This document shows positions 23,715 to 30,380 of a DNA stretch of 30,380 nucleotides, piece by piece. Positions within the stretch are counted from its first letter, which is position 1. Each line of letters opens with the position of its first letter. The translations under genes and the position numbers were made by a program. Location: the NCBI GenBank assembly GCA_020832725.1, contig JAFIEC010000329.1:1-30380 (forward strand). The letters run 5' to 3'. The notes beneath the pieces were generated by a model that saw only the letters and a program-made list of their open reading frames with translations, made no database searches and had not been told where the DNA came from. This DNA comes from Paracoccaceae bacterium. Lineage in GTDB: Bacteria; Pseudomonadota; Alphaproteobacteria; Rhodobacterales; Rhodobacteraceae.

Positions 23715-24785
23715 TCATTCTGTAAGGAACCGGGTACGCGCTGCGGGCCATACGGCGCGTACCGCCTCGCCGCGTGCATGGCGCAACTCGGCCGGGCGCA
23801 GTTCGACTATGAGGCTGATGCCCGCCCCCTCCACCTCGACCCGCGCCAGATTTCCGGCAAAGCCGATGGCCTTGATCGTGCCGTCCAGGACATTGTCCTG
23901 CGCGCCGGTCTGTGTGCATGCGGATGTCAGCACGATCGCCTCGGGTCGAATTGCCATCGTCACCGGTGCACCCACATTCGGCGTGCCGGCGGCGGTACCA
24001 CGCAGCCGCAGCCCGGCGATCTCGGCCACGGCCTGCCCGGCATCACCACCGAGAAATGTCCCTTCGGCAAGGTTGATCTGACCCACGAAGCCGGCCACGA
24101 AACGGCTGCTCGGGCTGTCGTAGATTTCCTGCGCGGTGCCGATCTGGGCCATAACCCCATCCTTCATCACCGCGATCCGGTCAGACATGCTCATGGCCTC
24201 TGTCTGATCGTGCGTGACGTAGAGAGCCGTGATGCCCAGTTCCTGCTGGATGCGCCGGATTTCCGCCTGCATCGCCTCGCGCATCTTCAGGTCGAGCGCG
24301 CCAAGCGGCTCGTCAAGCAGCAGAACCGCAGGCGTATACGCCACCGCGCGCGCCAAAGCCACGCGCTGCGCCTGCCCGCCGCTTATCTCGGACGGGAACC
24401 TGTCGGCGATCTGAGGGAGATGGATCAAATCCAGAAGCTCGCGCACCCGGGCTTGCTCCTGCGCCCGCGATACGCGCCGCTCGCGCAGACCGAACCCGAT
24501 ATTGTCGGCGACCGTCATGTGCGGAAACAGGGCGTAATCCTGGAAGACCATGCCGATATTGCGCTTCTGCGGAGGTGTGTGGGTGACATCTCGCCCGCCG
24601 ATGGCGACATGACCGGTCGTCGGCTCGACGAACCCCGCCACGATGCGCAGGGTTGTGGTCTTGCCGCAGCCGGAAGGGCCCAGGAGGGAGAGAAACTCCC
24701 CCTCCCGGATTTCAAGGTCGAGGGGCTGCAAGGCGGTGACCGACCCGTAGGCCTTGCTCACGCCAGTAAGTGTAACGGACGACAT
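23715..24785 (-). CDS. ABC importer ATP-binding protein (PotA-like)
   Basis: This 356-residue ATPase powers the polyamine/opine-type importer encoded upstream. Walker A is GPSGCGKTTT (residues 36-45), followed by the Q-loop MVFQDYALFPHMT, signature SEISGGQAQRVALARA, Walker B VLLLDEPLGALD and H-loop VTHDQTEAM. The C-terminal part (from about 240) is a TOBE domain. It is the last gene of the Rieske-permease-permease-binding protein-ATPase order on the minus strand. PotA/CUT1 families are alike, but the PotBC and PotD types next door support this subclass. Confidence 0.92.
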   Translation of the reverse strand: MSSVTLTGVSKAYGSVTALQPLDLEIREGEFLSLLGPSGCGKTTTLRIVAGFVEPTTGHVAIGGRDVTHTPPQKRNIGMVFQDYALFPHMTVADNIGFGLRERRVSRAQEQARVRELLDLIHLPQIADRFPSEISGGQAQRVALARAVAYTPAVLLLDEPLGALDLKMREAMQAEIRRIQQELGITALYVTHDQTEAMSMSDRIAVMKDGVMAQIGTAQEIYDSPSSRFVAGFVGQINLAEGTFLGGDAGQAVAEIAGLRLRGTAAGTPNVGAPVTMAIRPEAIVLTSACTQTGAQDNVLDGTIKAIGFAGNLARVEVEGAGISLIVELRPAELRHARGEAVRAVWPAARTRFLTE

Positions 24786-24819
24786 CTTGTTCCTTTCGCC
24801 CTGCAGTCTCCGGGGTGGA

Positions 24820-25887
24820 TCAGCGGGTCAGGCCACGGTTCCAGGCATCGGACCACGTGCCGATGTCGACGGTGGAGTAATCGATGCGGAGTTGTGTCGC
24901 GATCGCCGCCGGATCGAGCTCCATCATCGAGGCGAGGATCGGATCATTCGCCAACTCGCCGAGGCTGATGGAATTGACCGGCACCACCCCCGACACGGCG
25001 GCGAAATCGGACTGGAACACCGAGTCGATGAACTCGTTCACATACCAGACGGCGGCATCGTAGTTCGGTGTCCCCTTGACGATTCCAAGCCAGCCGTCCT
25101 TTGAGACGCCCACGACATCGTCATTGATGATCGGATGCACGAAGGCCGCGTCAACGCCGGCATTCTTGGCGCGGATGCACCATCCCGCATGGGAGACGCC
25201 CGCCAGAAGATCGCCGGTCTGCATGCCGGTCACGAGATCCGCTCCCTGCATCCAGAAACCGACCGGCCCGAAGCCTCTGATCATCTCGATGGCGGGTGCC
25301 ACGTTCTCACCGTCGCCGCCTCCGGCATAGGCCAAGGCCGCGAAATTCGCGAGGCCGCCGCCCGAATTGATGTCGGGGATGATGACACGGGCATTCAGGC
25401 GCGGGTCGGCAAGGTCCTGGTAGCGGGTCGGCGCATCGATCCCAAGCTCTGCATAGGCTCCGGGATTGTAGCAGATGCCCTCCTGAGTGGCCCAGGAGGC
25501 GACCTTCATCTCGTCATACTGGAACGGTGCAAGATACTGGGTGTTGGGAACCTTGCTCAGGTCGATGGGCATCAGGAGATCGAGCTCGATCATCACCGGA
25601 AGGTTGGCGTCGAGGATCTCGATCATGTCGATCGGCGGCGTCGTGCCCTGGGAGGCGATCAGCCTGGCCATGTTGGCCTGCGGGCTGCCAAGGACGAACT
25701 CGATGGTGCCGCCAAGCTCCTCGAATTTCTTGGCGATGATGTTCGCCTGGCTGTCGCGCCACGGTCCGCCGAAAGTTCCGACGCGCAGGGTTACGCCGTC
25801 GAAACGCTCCTGGGCGATGGCCGTTTCGGCCTGAAGCCCGGCGATCACTGCAGTGACTCCGAGCAGTCCGAAGAAGGATTTCATCAT
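24820..25887 (-). CDS. ABC importer periplasmic substrate-binding protein (PotD-like)
   Basis: A 355-residue binding protein of the spermidine/putrescine type (SBP family with TLRVGTFGGPWRDSQANIIAKKFEE). The N-terminus MMKSFFGLLGVTAVIAGLQAE with AIAQ is a Sec signal, cleaved probably after AIAQ. IDMIEILDANLPVMIE and GICYNPGAYAELGIDAPTRYQDLADPRL are characteristic blocks. The ATG at 25887 has AGGAG 7 nt upstream; the longer frame overlaps the permease gene. The ligand cannot be named. Location behind a Rieske oxygenase suggests it brings in that enzyme's substrate, a small cationic or amine-like compound. Confidence 0.9.
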   Translation of the reverse strand: MMKSFFGLLGVTAVIAGLQAETAIAQERFDGVTLRVGTFGGPWRDSQANIIAKKFEELGGTIEFVLGSPQANMARLIASQGTTPPIDMIEILDANLPVMIELDLLMPIDLSKVPNTQYLAPFQYDEMKVASWATQEGICYNPGAYAELGIDAPTRYQDLADPRLNARVIIPDINSGGGLANFAALAYAGGGDGENVAPAIEMIRGFGPVGFWMQGADLVTGMQTGDLLAGVSHAGWCIRAKNAGVDAAFVHPIINDDVVGVSKDGWLGIVKGTPNYDAAVWYVNEFIDSVFQSDFAAVSGVVPVNSISLGELANDPILASMMELDPAAIATQLRIDYSTVDIGTWSDAWNRGLTR

Positions 25888-25933
25888 GTCGAGACTCCTG
25901 GGTTGCTGGTTGGGGTGGGTCTGGAGGCTGTGG

Positions 25934-26788
25934 TCATCCCCGCCCGCCGCCACCGCCCGAGCGCAGGAGCGCATCGAGGCCGATCAGCCGCTGTGCGACG
26001 AGCAGCATCGCAAGCGAGAAGATGATGACAACGGAGGCTGAAGCGAGAATGGCCGGGTTGAAGTCGTTCTCGAGCGCGAAGAACAGCGCCACCGGATAGG
26101 TCGTGGTGCTCGACGAGGTCAGGAAGATCGACACCGGAACATCCGCGAAGCTGACCATGAACGCATAGAGGCAACCGGCATAGACGCCGGGCAGGATTGC
26201 CGGCAGCGTGACCCGCCACATGACACGCTGGCGGCTGGCGCCAAGGATCAGCGCGGCCTCCTCGAGGCGCGTGTCGAAGCGCTGAAGCACGGCTGTCACG
26301 GCCCCGACGACAAACGGGATGCCGATGAAGACATGCCCGATGAGCAATCCGGCAAATGTGCCGGGCAGTTCGATCCCGGTACCGCGCAGGATCAGGTAGT
26401 AGAGCTGCAGGAAGGCAAAGCCCGTGACGACTGCGGGGATCTGCAGGGGTGCACGGAAGATCGCCGCCATCAGGAACTTGCCGCGGATGTTGGAGCGAAC
26501 GAGACCCAGGGCTGCGGGAATTCCGATCAGCGCCGCAACAAGGGCTGCCACCGTACCCAGCACGAACGACACGCCGAGCGCCTGCCATTGGTCTGACGGG
26601 ATGCGTCCATACCACCGCAGCGTGAGCGTCTCTGGGGGGAACACGACAGCTGCGTAATCCCCCTCGCCGCCAGACAACGAGCCGATGAGCACGATCACCA
26701 AGGGCGAGAGCAGAAAGACATAGGAGAAGGCGCACCAGGCCAGCAGCGCCCAGCGCCCGAAGTCGAGGGGACGGCGGGGGCCACTCAT
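25934..26788 (-). CDS. ABC importer permease 2 (PotC-like)
   Basis: A 284-residue inner-membrane permease with about six hydrophobic segments (the first LLAWCAFSYVFLLSPLVIVLIG). The EAA loop contacting the ATPase is EEAALILGASRQRVMWRVTLPAILPG. The ATG at 26788 overlaps the stop of the preceding permease gene by 4 bp (ATGA), so translation is coupled; the longer open frame upstream lies within that gene. It pairs with permease 1 as the heterodimeric channel. Confidence 0.9.
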   Translation of the reverse strand: MSGPRRPLDFGRWALLAWCAFSYVFLLSPLVIVLIGSLSGGEGDYAAVVFPPETLTLRWYGRIPSDQWQALGVSFVLGTVAALVAALIGIPAALGLVRSNIRGKFLMAAIFRAPLQIPAVVTGFAFLQLYYLILRGTGIELPGTFAGLLIGHVFIGIPFVVGAVTAVLQRFDTRLEEAALILGASRQRVMWRVTLPAILPGVYAGCLYAFMVSFADVPVSIFLTSSSTTTYPVALFFALENDFNPAILASASVVIIFSLAMLLVAQRLIGLDALLRSGGGGGRG

Positions 26789-27642
26789 GCCAGCACCTTG
26801 CGCCGGCCCGAGACCATGCGCGTCAGGATGAAGATCGACAGCAGGTTGATCGCGATCACGCAGACCAGCAGGATGGCGGCCAGGGCACCGCCGAAGGCGA
26901 ACTTGGTCTCCATCATCACGGTGCGCTGGATCAGAACCGGCAGGGTCAGCACCCTCCCGCCCCCCAGAAGCGCGGCCGACGTGAAGGCGCCCATGCACAT
27001 GTTGAAGATCATCAGCGCCGCCGCGACGAGCCCGGGAAGGCTGATCGGCAGGATCACCCGCCAGAAGGTGCGCAGACGGCTTGCCCCGTGCACCTGTGCT
27101 GCGAATTCCAGGCTCCTCGGAATGGTCTGGACCACGCTGTAGAGAATGAGCACGCCGAAGCCGATGGTGAAATGCATCAGGCCGATGACCACACCTTCCT
27201 CGGTCCCGATGATGGTATAGGGACGGTCGGTGATGCCCAGCGATATGAGCATGCGGTTGACCGCGCCGTTGGACGAAAAGATGATCCTGAGGCCAAAGAC
27301 CTTGATGACGATGGTCACGAAGGTCGAGACCACCACCCCCGCGATCAGCACCGAGGCCCAGCGCGAGCGCATCCGCGCGATCACATAGGCGAGCGGGAAG
27401 GTCAGGAGGAGCGTGAAGAATGTGGCCAGGGCCGAGACCTTCACGGTATTCCAGAGGATGTTCAGGTAGAAGCGGTCGGTGAGGAAGTTGGCATAATTGA
27501 TCAGGGTAAGCTCGGTGCCGACCCGCCCGAAGGAGCGCTGCTCGTAGAGCGAGCGTTCGATGAAGACGAACTGACTGGCCGCCGTCAGGGCAAAGACCAC
27601 GACAAAGGGCACGATCAGCAGGAGATGCCAGCGTGCGGTCAT
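26785..27642 (-). CDS. ABC importer permease 1 (PotB-like)
   Basis: A 285-residue inner-membrane permease with about six transmembrane segments; the first is HLLLIVPFVVVFALTAASQFVFI. The EAA loop is EFAAQVHGASRLRTFWRVILPISLPGLV. The ATG at 27642 fits the family N-terminus and leaves 61 bp after the Rieske gene. Upstream TTG starts would overlap that gene, and the ribosome site is weak, so the start is uncertain by some residues. It is the second gene of the operon. Confidence 0.88.
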   Translation of the reverse strand: MTARWHLLLIVPFVVVFALTAASQFVFIERSLYEQRSFGRVGTELTLINYANFLTDRFYLNILWNTVKVSALATFFTLLLTFPLAYVIARMRSRWASVLIAGVVVSTFVTIVIKVFGLRIIFSSNGAVNRMLISLGITDRPYTIIGTEEGVVIGLMHFTIGFGVLILYSVVQTIPRSLEFAAQVHGASRLRTFWRVILPISLPGLVAAALMIFNMCMGAFTSAALLGGGRVLTLPVLIQRTVMMETKFAFGGALAAILLVCVIAINLLSIFILTRMVSGRRKVLA

Positions 27643-27703
27643 GGCCTGCGCCCGGCCCGGCTCAGGGACGCCTCCGGACGCATCGTCCTGGGCGGTCTCC
27701 GGG

Positions 27704-29116
27704 TCATTTCTCCGCCACTGCCGGATACGGCGCGCGGTCGGGGGCAAAGCGCGGGTCGGACTTCAGAGCGCGGAGGCCATCTTCGATGAAGGTGCGGCGC
27801 GCTTCGCCGCGCAACGCATCGCCACCGATCACAACCTCCATCACCGCGTCGGTCACGGCGGTCTTGAGCGCATCGTCGTCCTCGCCGTCAAGGAGCGGGA
27901 TCGTATAGACCGTGTCCTGGATATAGAGCGGGATGTCGGTATCCTCGGGCGCGGGCCGCGGCGGCAGGATCCCTTCGCCCACCTCTCGGATCCCCTCACG
28001 CAGGCGCCGCCGCAGCATCACGATGCCCTGGTCGGTCACGCCAAGATTCTCGGCCGCGTGGGACGAGATGAGGCCCTGACTTATCTGCGCCTCGTAATCG
28101 CCCGGAGTAAGCTGTCGCTGAAGATAGGTCCGCTGCTCCGTCTGCCCTTCGAAATCGACGGATTCGAGGCCGACCTCGTCGCGCTTGCCGCGACCGTCGG
28201 GGTCGATCCCTGGGCCGAAGTGGCGCCATGCGATGATCATGCAGTTCGTATCGTCCAGCGGCACGGTCCATTTGGTGATCGACGACCGGAAGAACACCTT
28301 CTCCCGGGCCGCGTCCTCCCAGAAGGCCCCGACACCCGAAAAACTTGGGAAAACGGTCTCCTGGGTGCGCACCCAGATATTGTCGCCCCAGCGATAGGTC
28401 AGGGTGGAGTAGAGCGAACGCTCGGCATTGTGGAAGCGGATCAGCGGCGTCACGCCCCAGGTGGGCTCGAACTGCACGTTGCTGACGCGGGTGTGGAGAT
28501 AGACCGTATGGATTGGGTCCATCGTGTTCTCGGCCACCTGCAGCCAGTTGCACGGATAGCTGATGCGGTAGGGCACCAGATCGTGGCCCGGCCAGTTGAA
28601 CGTGTCATATACGGGAAAGGGCGGGCGGGTATCGGGCGGGCCCATATAGGCGAAAAGCAGACCCTTGTACTCGATCACCGGATAGGCGCCGTGGCAGATG
28701 CGGTGGCGGATCGGGCTGTTCTCCGGCTCGCCGGGGGTTTCGAGCACCGTGCCGTCAGGCGCATATTTCCAGCCGTGATAGCAACAGCGCAGGCCGTCTG
28801 CCTCGACGATGCCGAATTCCAGGCTTGCGTTGCGATGGCTGCAATGCAGATGCAGCAGGCCATATTCGCCTTCGCGGGTGCGAAAGATCACCAGATCCTC
28901 GCCCAGAATGCGCAGCCGCCGCGGAAGCTCTGTCACCTGCTCCGTCAGCTCTACCGGGAACCAGAAGCGCCGCCAGTATTCCCCGCAGGGCGTGCCCGGC
29001 CCGACGTGAGTCAGCTCCGGATCTTCGGGGGGACGGCCCGCAAGGTAGTAGCCGTGGTTGGGACCCATCGGCTGATTGCGCCGCTCGGCACGAATCGACT
29101 GGTAGTCGCCACTCAT
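27704..29116 (-). CDS. Rieske non-heme iron oxygenase, alpha subunit, copy 2 (in ABC importer operon)
   Basis: A 470-residue oxygenase clearly paralogous to the one at 15043 (shared VGPGxPCGEYxRRFW, LExxGEDLV-type and SLEFGIVE blocks, LETPxEP, NWLQVxEN). The Rieske ligands are Cys92-x-His94 (HCSHRNAS) and Cys111-x2-His114 (CCYHGWKY); the iron site is NWLQVAENTMDPIHTVYLH. The ATG at 29116 is preferred over a GTG at 29122 because the GGGAG Shine-Dalgarno is 7 nt before it but only 1 nt before the GTG. Being first in an operon with a polyamine-type importer, it probably acts on the imported compound. No reductase is encoded nearby. The family includes O- and N-demethylases. Confidence 0.9.
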   Translation of the reverse strand: MSGDYQSIRAERRNQPMGPNHGYYLAGRPPEDPELTHVGPGTPCGEYWRRFWFPVELTEQVTELPRRLRILGEDLVIFRTREGEYGLLHLHCSHRNASLEFGIVEADGLRCCYHGWKYAPDGTVLETPGEPENSPIRHRICHGAYPVIEYKGLLFAYMGPPDTRPPFPVYDTFNWPGHDLVPYRISYPCNWLQVAENTMDPIHTVYLHTRVSNVQFEPTWGVTPLIRFHNAERSLYSTLTYRWGDNIWVRTQETVFPSFSGVGAFWEDAAREKVFFRSSITKWTVPLDDTNCMIIAWRHFGPGIDPDGRGKRDEVGLESVDFEGQTEQRTYLQRQLTPGDYEAQISQGLISSHAAENLGVTDQGIVMLRRRLREGIREVGEGILPPRPAPEDTDIPLYIQDTVYTIPLLDGEDDDALKTAVTDAVMEVVIGGDALRGEARRTFIEDGLRALKSDPRFAPDRAPYPAVAEK

Positions 29117-29156
29117 GTCCACACTCCCGTTGCGATGCGTGACATTCCCTCCACGC

Positions 29157-29181
29157 TATGCATCCATGTTATGGATTCATA
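29157..29181. promoter_or_regulatory. 25-bp near-perfect palindrome between the Rieske operon and the SDR
   Basis: The core is ATCCAT-GTT-ATGGAT (29162-29176), flanked by TATG (29157-29160) and CATA (29178-29181), giving 10 complementary pairs out of 12 around a central T. The sequence is AT-rich and includes CATAAT, a near-consensus -10, at 29178-29183. It lies 40 bp before the Rieske start codon and about 120 bp before the SDR. It is the best operator candidate in the window. Confidence 0.5.
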
Positions 29182-29298
29182 ATATTTGCGGCAACAGGAA
29201 TCATTCCTCAGAAGAAAAAATCATGTCTCGTAGTTAAACTATCAGGCATGATGGCAGGCAGGTGCTGCATTCTGCGGCAAGGTTATGAAAGGTGCGAG

Positions 29299-30030
29299 AT
29301 GGAGCAGCAGGGTTCGACCTACCTTATCACCGGGGCTACCAAGGGAATCGGTCTTGCCTGTGCCCGCGCGCTCACGGCACAGGGCCATGACGTCGTCGGT
29401 CTTGCCCGTGGCGACGGAGACGACGAGTTTCCCGGCCAGTTGTACCATGTCGATCTTGCCGATCGAGCCGGGCTTGCGGCCTGCCTCGAGCAGCTTGCCG
29501 CGACCCACAGCTTCAGCGGTCTCGTGAACAACGCAGGAATTGTCGAGCCGCAGCTCGTCGAGGATATGGACACCGCCGCGCTTGACCGGACATTGCAGGT
29601 CAATTTCGTCGCTGCCGCGCAATGCGTGGCCGCTCTGGTGCCGGGCATGCGCTCCCGCGGATACGGGCGGATCGTGTCGGTGACGACAGAGCTTGTCCTG
29701 GGCTATCCGACCCGCACCGGCTACGGCGGATCCAAGGCCGCGCTGGTCTCGGCCACCCGCACATGGGCGCTGGAACTGGGTCAATACGGGATCACCGCGA
29801 ATACGGTTGCACCGGGGCCGGTGGAAACCGCCCTGTTTGTGGCCAACAACCCGCCAGGCAGCGCCAGTCGCGCCGCCAAGTTGGGCCGCATTCCCGTCGG
29901 TCGCTTCGGGGAACCCGAGGATATCGCCCGGGTCGTGGCTTTCCTGCTGGCTCGGGAATCGGGCTACATCACGGGCCAGACGTGGTTCGTCGACGGCGGC
30001 TCGAGCCTTGGGTCGGCCGGTCTGTTCTGA
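29299..30030 (+). CDS. SDR-family oxidoreductase
   Basis: This 243-residue classical short-chain dehydrogenase/reductase has the cofactor motif TGATKGIG (residues 11-18), NNAG at 77-80, Asn102, and the catalytic Tyr142-x3-Lys146 (YGGSK), with PGPVETALF after it and a C-terminal VDGG. The usual catalytic Ser about 13 residues before Tyr is replaced by Thr (Thr129/Thr130, SVTTE). The start is set at 29299 with AAAGG 6 nt upstream; the longer frame to 29158 runs through the operator palindrome and gives a non-family extension. It diverges from the second Rieske gene and could oxidise an alcohol product. Confidence 0.9.
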   Translation: MEQQGSTYLITGATKGIGLACARALTAQGHDVVGLARGDGDDEFPGQLYHVDLADRAGLAACLEQLAATHSFSGLVNNAGIVEPQLVEDMDTAALDRTLQVNFVAAAQCVAALVPGMRSRGYGRIVSVTTELVLGYPTRTGYGGSKAALVSATRTWALELGQYGITANTVAPGPVETALFVANNPPGSASRAAKLGRIPVGRFGEPEDIARVVAFLLARESGYITGQTWFVDGGSSLGSAGLF

Positions 30031-30044
30031 GCCCTCCCGCTCCC

Positions 30045-30066
30045 CTGCAATCCGCGCGGACTGCAG
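30045..30066 (+). terminator. Possible terminator after the SDR gene
   Basis: CTGCA-A-TCC-GCGC-GGA-C-TGCAG forms a hairpin with one A/C mismatch and is followed by TTTC. It starts 15 bp after the SDR stop. The T-run is short, so termination would be modest. Confidence 0.4.
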
Positions 30067-30118
30067 TTTCGTGGACTTTCCGGCCGGCCATTTCCGGCAT
30101 GCGGGCCGCGCAAGAAGA

Positions 30119-30158
30119 TTGCGCCGCCGCTGGCGCAACCGCTTCACGGATTGCAATC
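30119..30158. promoter_or_regulatory. Two inverted repeats upstream of the aminotransferase
   Basis: TTGCGCC-GCCGCT-GGCGCAA (30119-30138) is a perfect 7-bp inverted repeat, and GATTGCAATC (30149-30158) is a perfect 10-bp palindrome. They lie about 80-120 bp before the aminotransferase start and may be operator sites or, for the first, a hairpin. Confidence 0.35.
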
Positions 30159-30239
30159 AGGCAATATTTCCGGGTAAAACACCTGTCTATCGCCTGCGCG
30201 CCGCATCCGGCGGAGGCGCATTTCCGACCTGGACAACGG

Positions 30240-30380
30240 ATGGAACAGGGACATCACCTGACAACCGGCATGCGCGATCAGCGCAGCCATCTGCATGGTT
30301 TCACGGATCCGCGCGCGCATGCCGTGACGGCGCCGCTTGTCATCACGGGCGGCGACGGCGTGCACGTCATCGAGGAGGGC
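30240..30380 (+). CDS. Class III aminotransferase, N-terminal part only
   Basis: The reading frame is open to the end of the window, 47 codons. It encodes SHLHGFTDPRAHAVTAPLVI and then TGGDGVHVIEEG, the usual opening of class III pyridoxal-phosphate aminotransferases (omega-amino acid:pyruvate type), where HxFTD or HGFTD is followed by the G-x-G-V-x-V-x-D/E-x-x-G hairpin. The catalytic Lys and cofactor site lie beyond the window. The ATG at 30240 is probable; an internal ATG at 30270 is possible because no strong Shine-Dalgarno is seen. A role in removing an amino group from a catabolic intermediate is inferred from the neighbours. Confidence 0.75.
   Translation, partial: MEQGHHLTTGMRDQRSHLHGFTDPRAHAVTAPLVITGGDGVHVIEEG

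Noticed and set aside
23778..24968. Plus-strand open frame opposite the ABC ATPase
   Set aside because: Antisense to a gene with all Walker and signature motifs; Arg/His-rich shadow.
27641..29182. Plus-strand open frame (513 codons) opposite the second Rieske gene
   Set aside because: Antisense to intact Rieske and iron-site motifs; no family features, despite its length.
30144..30365. Small minus-strand open frame at the window end
   Set aside because: It overlaps the clear N-terminus of a class III aminotransferase on the plus strand.

Overview
The window is GC-rich, gene-dense DNA from an alphaproteobacterium. A Rhodobacteraceae-type (Roseobacter/Paracoccus-like) host is my inference from the gene families: N-methylglutamate pathway genes, heterotetrameric sarcosine-oxidase-like genes, a TTT substrate receptor and a polyamine-type ABC importer. 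I see no rRNA, tRNA, CRISPR array, transposase or phage gene. Bases 1-50 are almost pure G and look like a contig-end artefact.

Layout. (a) 63-1049 minus: an orphan TTT (Bug) receptor. (b) 1559-12544 plus: an XRE-cupin regulator, then a compact operon with mgsABC, gmaS, the four-subunit flavoenzyme mgdABCD and a TauE/SafE membrane protein. This is the complete core set of the N-methylglutamate route for methylamine. (c) 12552-16395 minus: a Rieske oxygenase, a DUF1116 protein and an amidase, each overlapping the next by 4 bp. It diverges from (d) 16582-18681 plus: an aldehyde dehydrogenase and an unrecognised 207-residue protein, with face-to-face promoters between them. (e) 18692-20185 minus: a MetX-fold hydrolase and a GlcG/HbpS-like protein. 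(f) 20513-21720 plus: a nitrile-hydratase-family enzyme whose beta subunit is encoded as two overlapping genes, the layout of thiocyanate hydrolase. (g) 21712-23037 minus, a second amidase, and 23067-23705 plus, a PPOX flavoprotein. (h) 23715-29116 minus: a second, paralogous Rieske oxygenase followed by a four-gene PotABCD-like importer. (i) 29299-30030 plus, an SDR, and 30240 to the end, the start of a class III aminotransferase.

How the parts may fit (inference). The importer and the two Rieske oxygenases suggest uptake and oxidative attack (demethylation or ring hydroxylation) of a small nitrogenous compound. The nitrile hydratase-like enzyme, two amidases, MetX-like hydrolase and DUF1116 protein could process C-N groups. 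Aldehyde dehydrogenase, SDR and aminotransferase would handle carbon fragments. Released methylamine, or N-methylglutamate itself, would feed GmaS/Mgs/Mgd to glutamate. The whole could be a catabolic island for an N-methylated, possibly nitrile-bearing compound such as an N-methyl heterocycle. The substrate cannot be read from the sequence. Most promising: the split nitrile hydratase with an Arg where a Trp is usual, the coupled Rieske-DUF1116-amidase trio, and a small Mgd subunit that has lost most of its expected zinc ligands.
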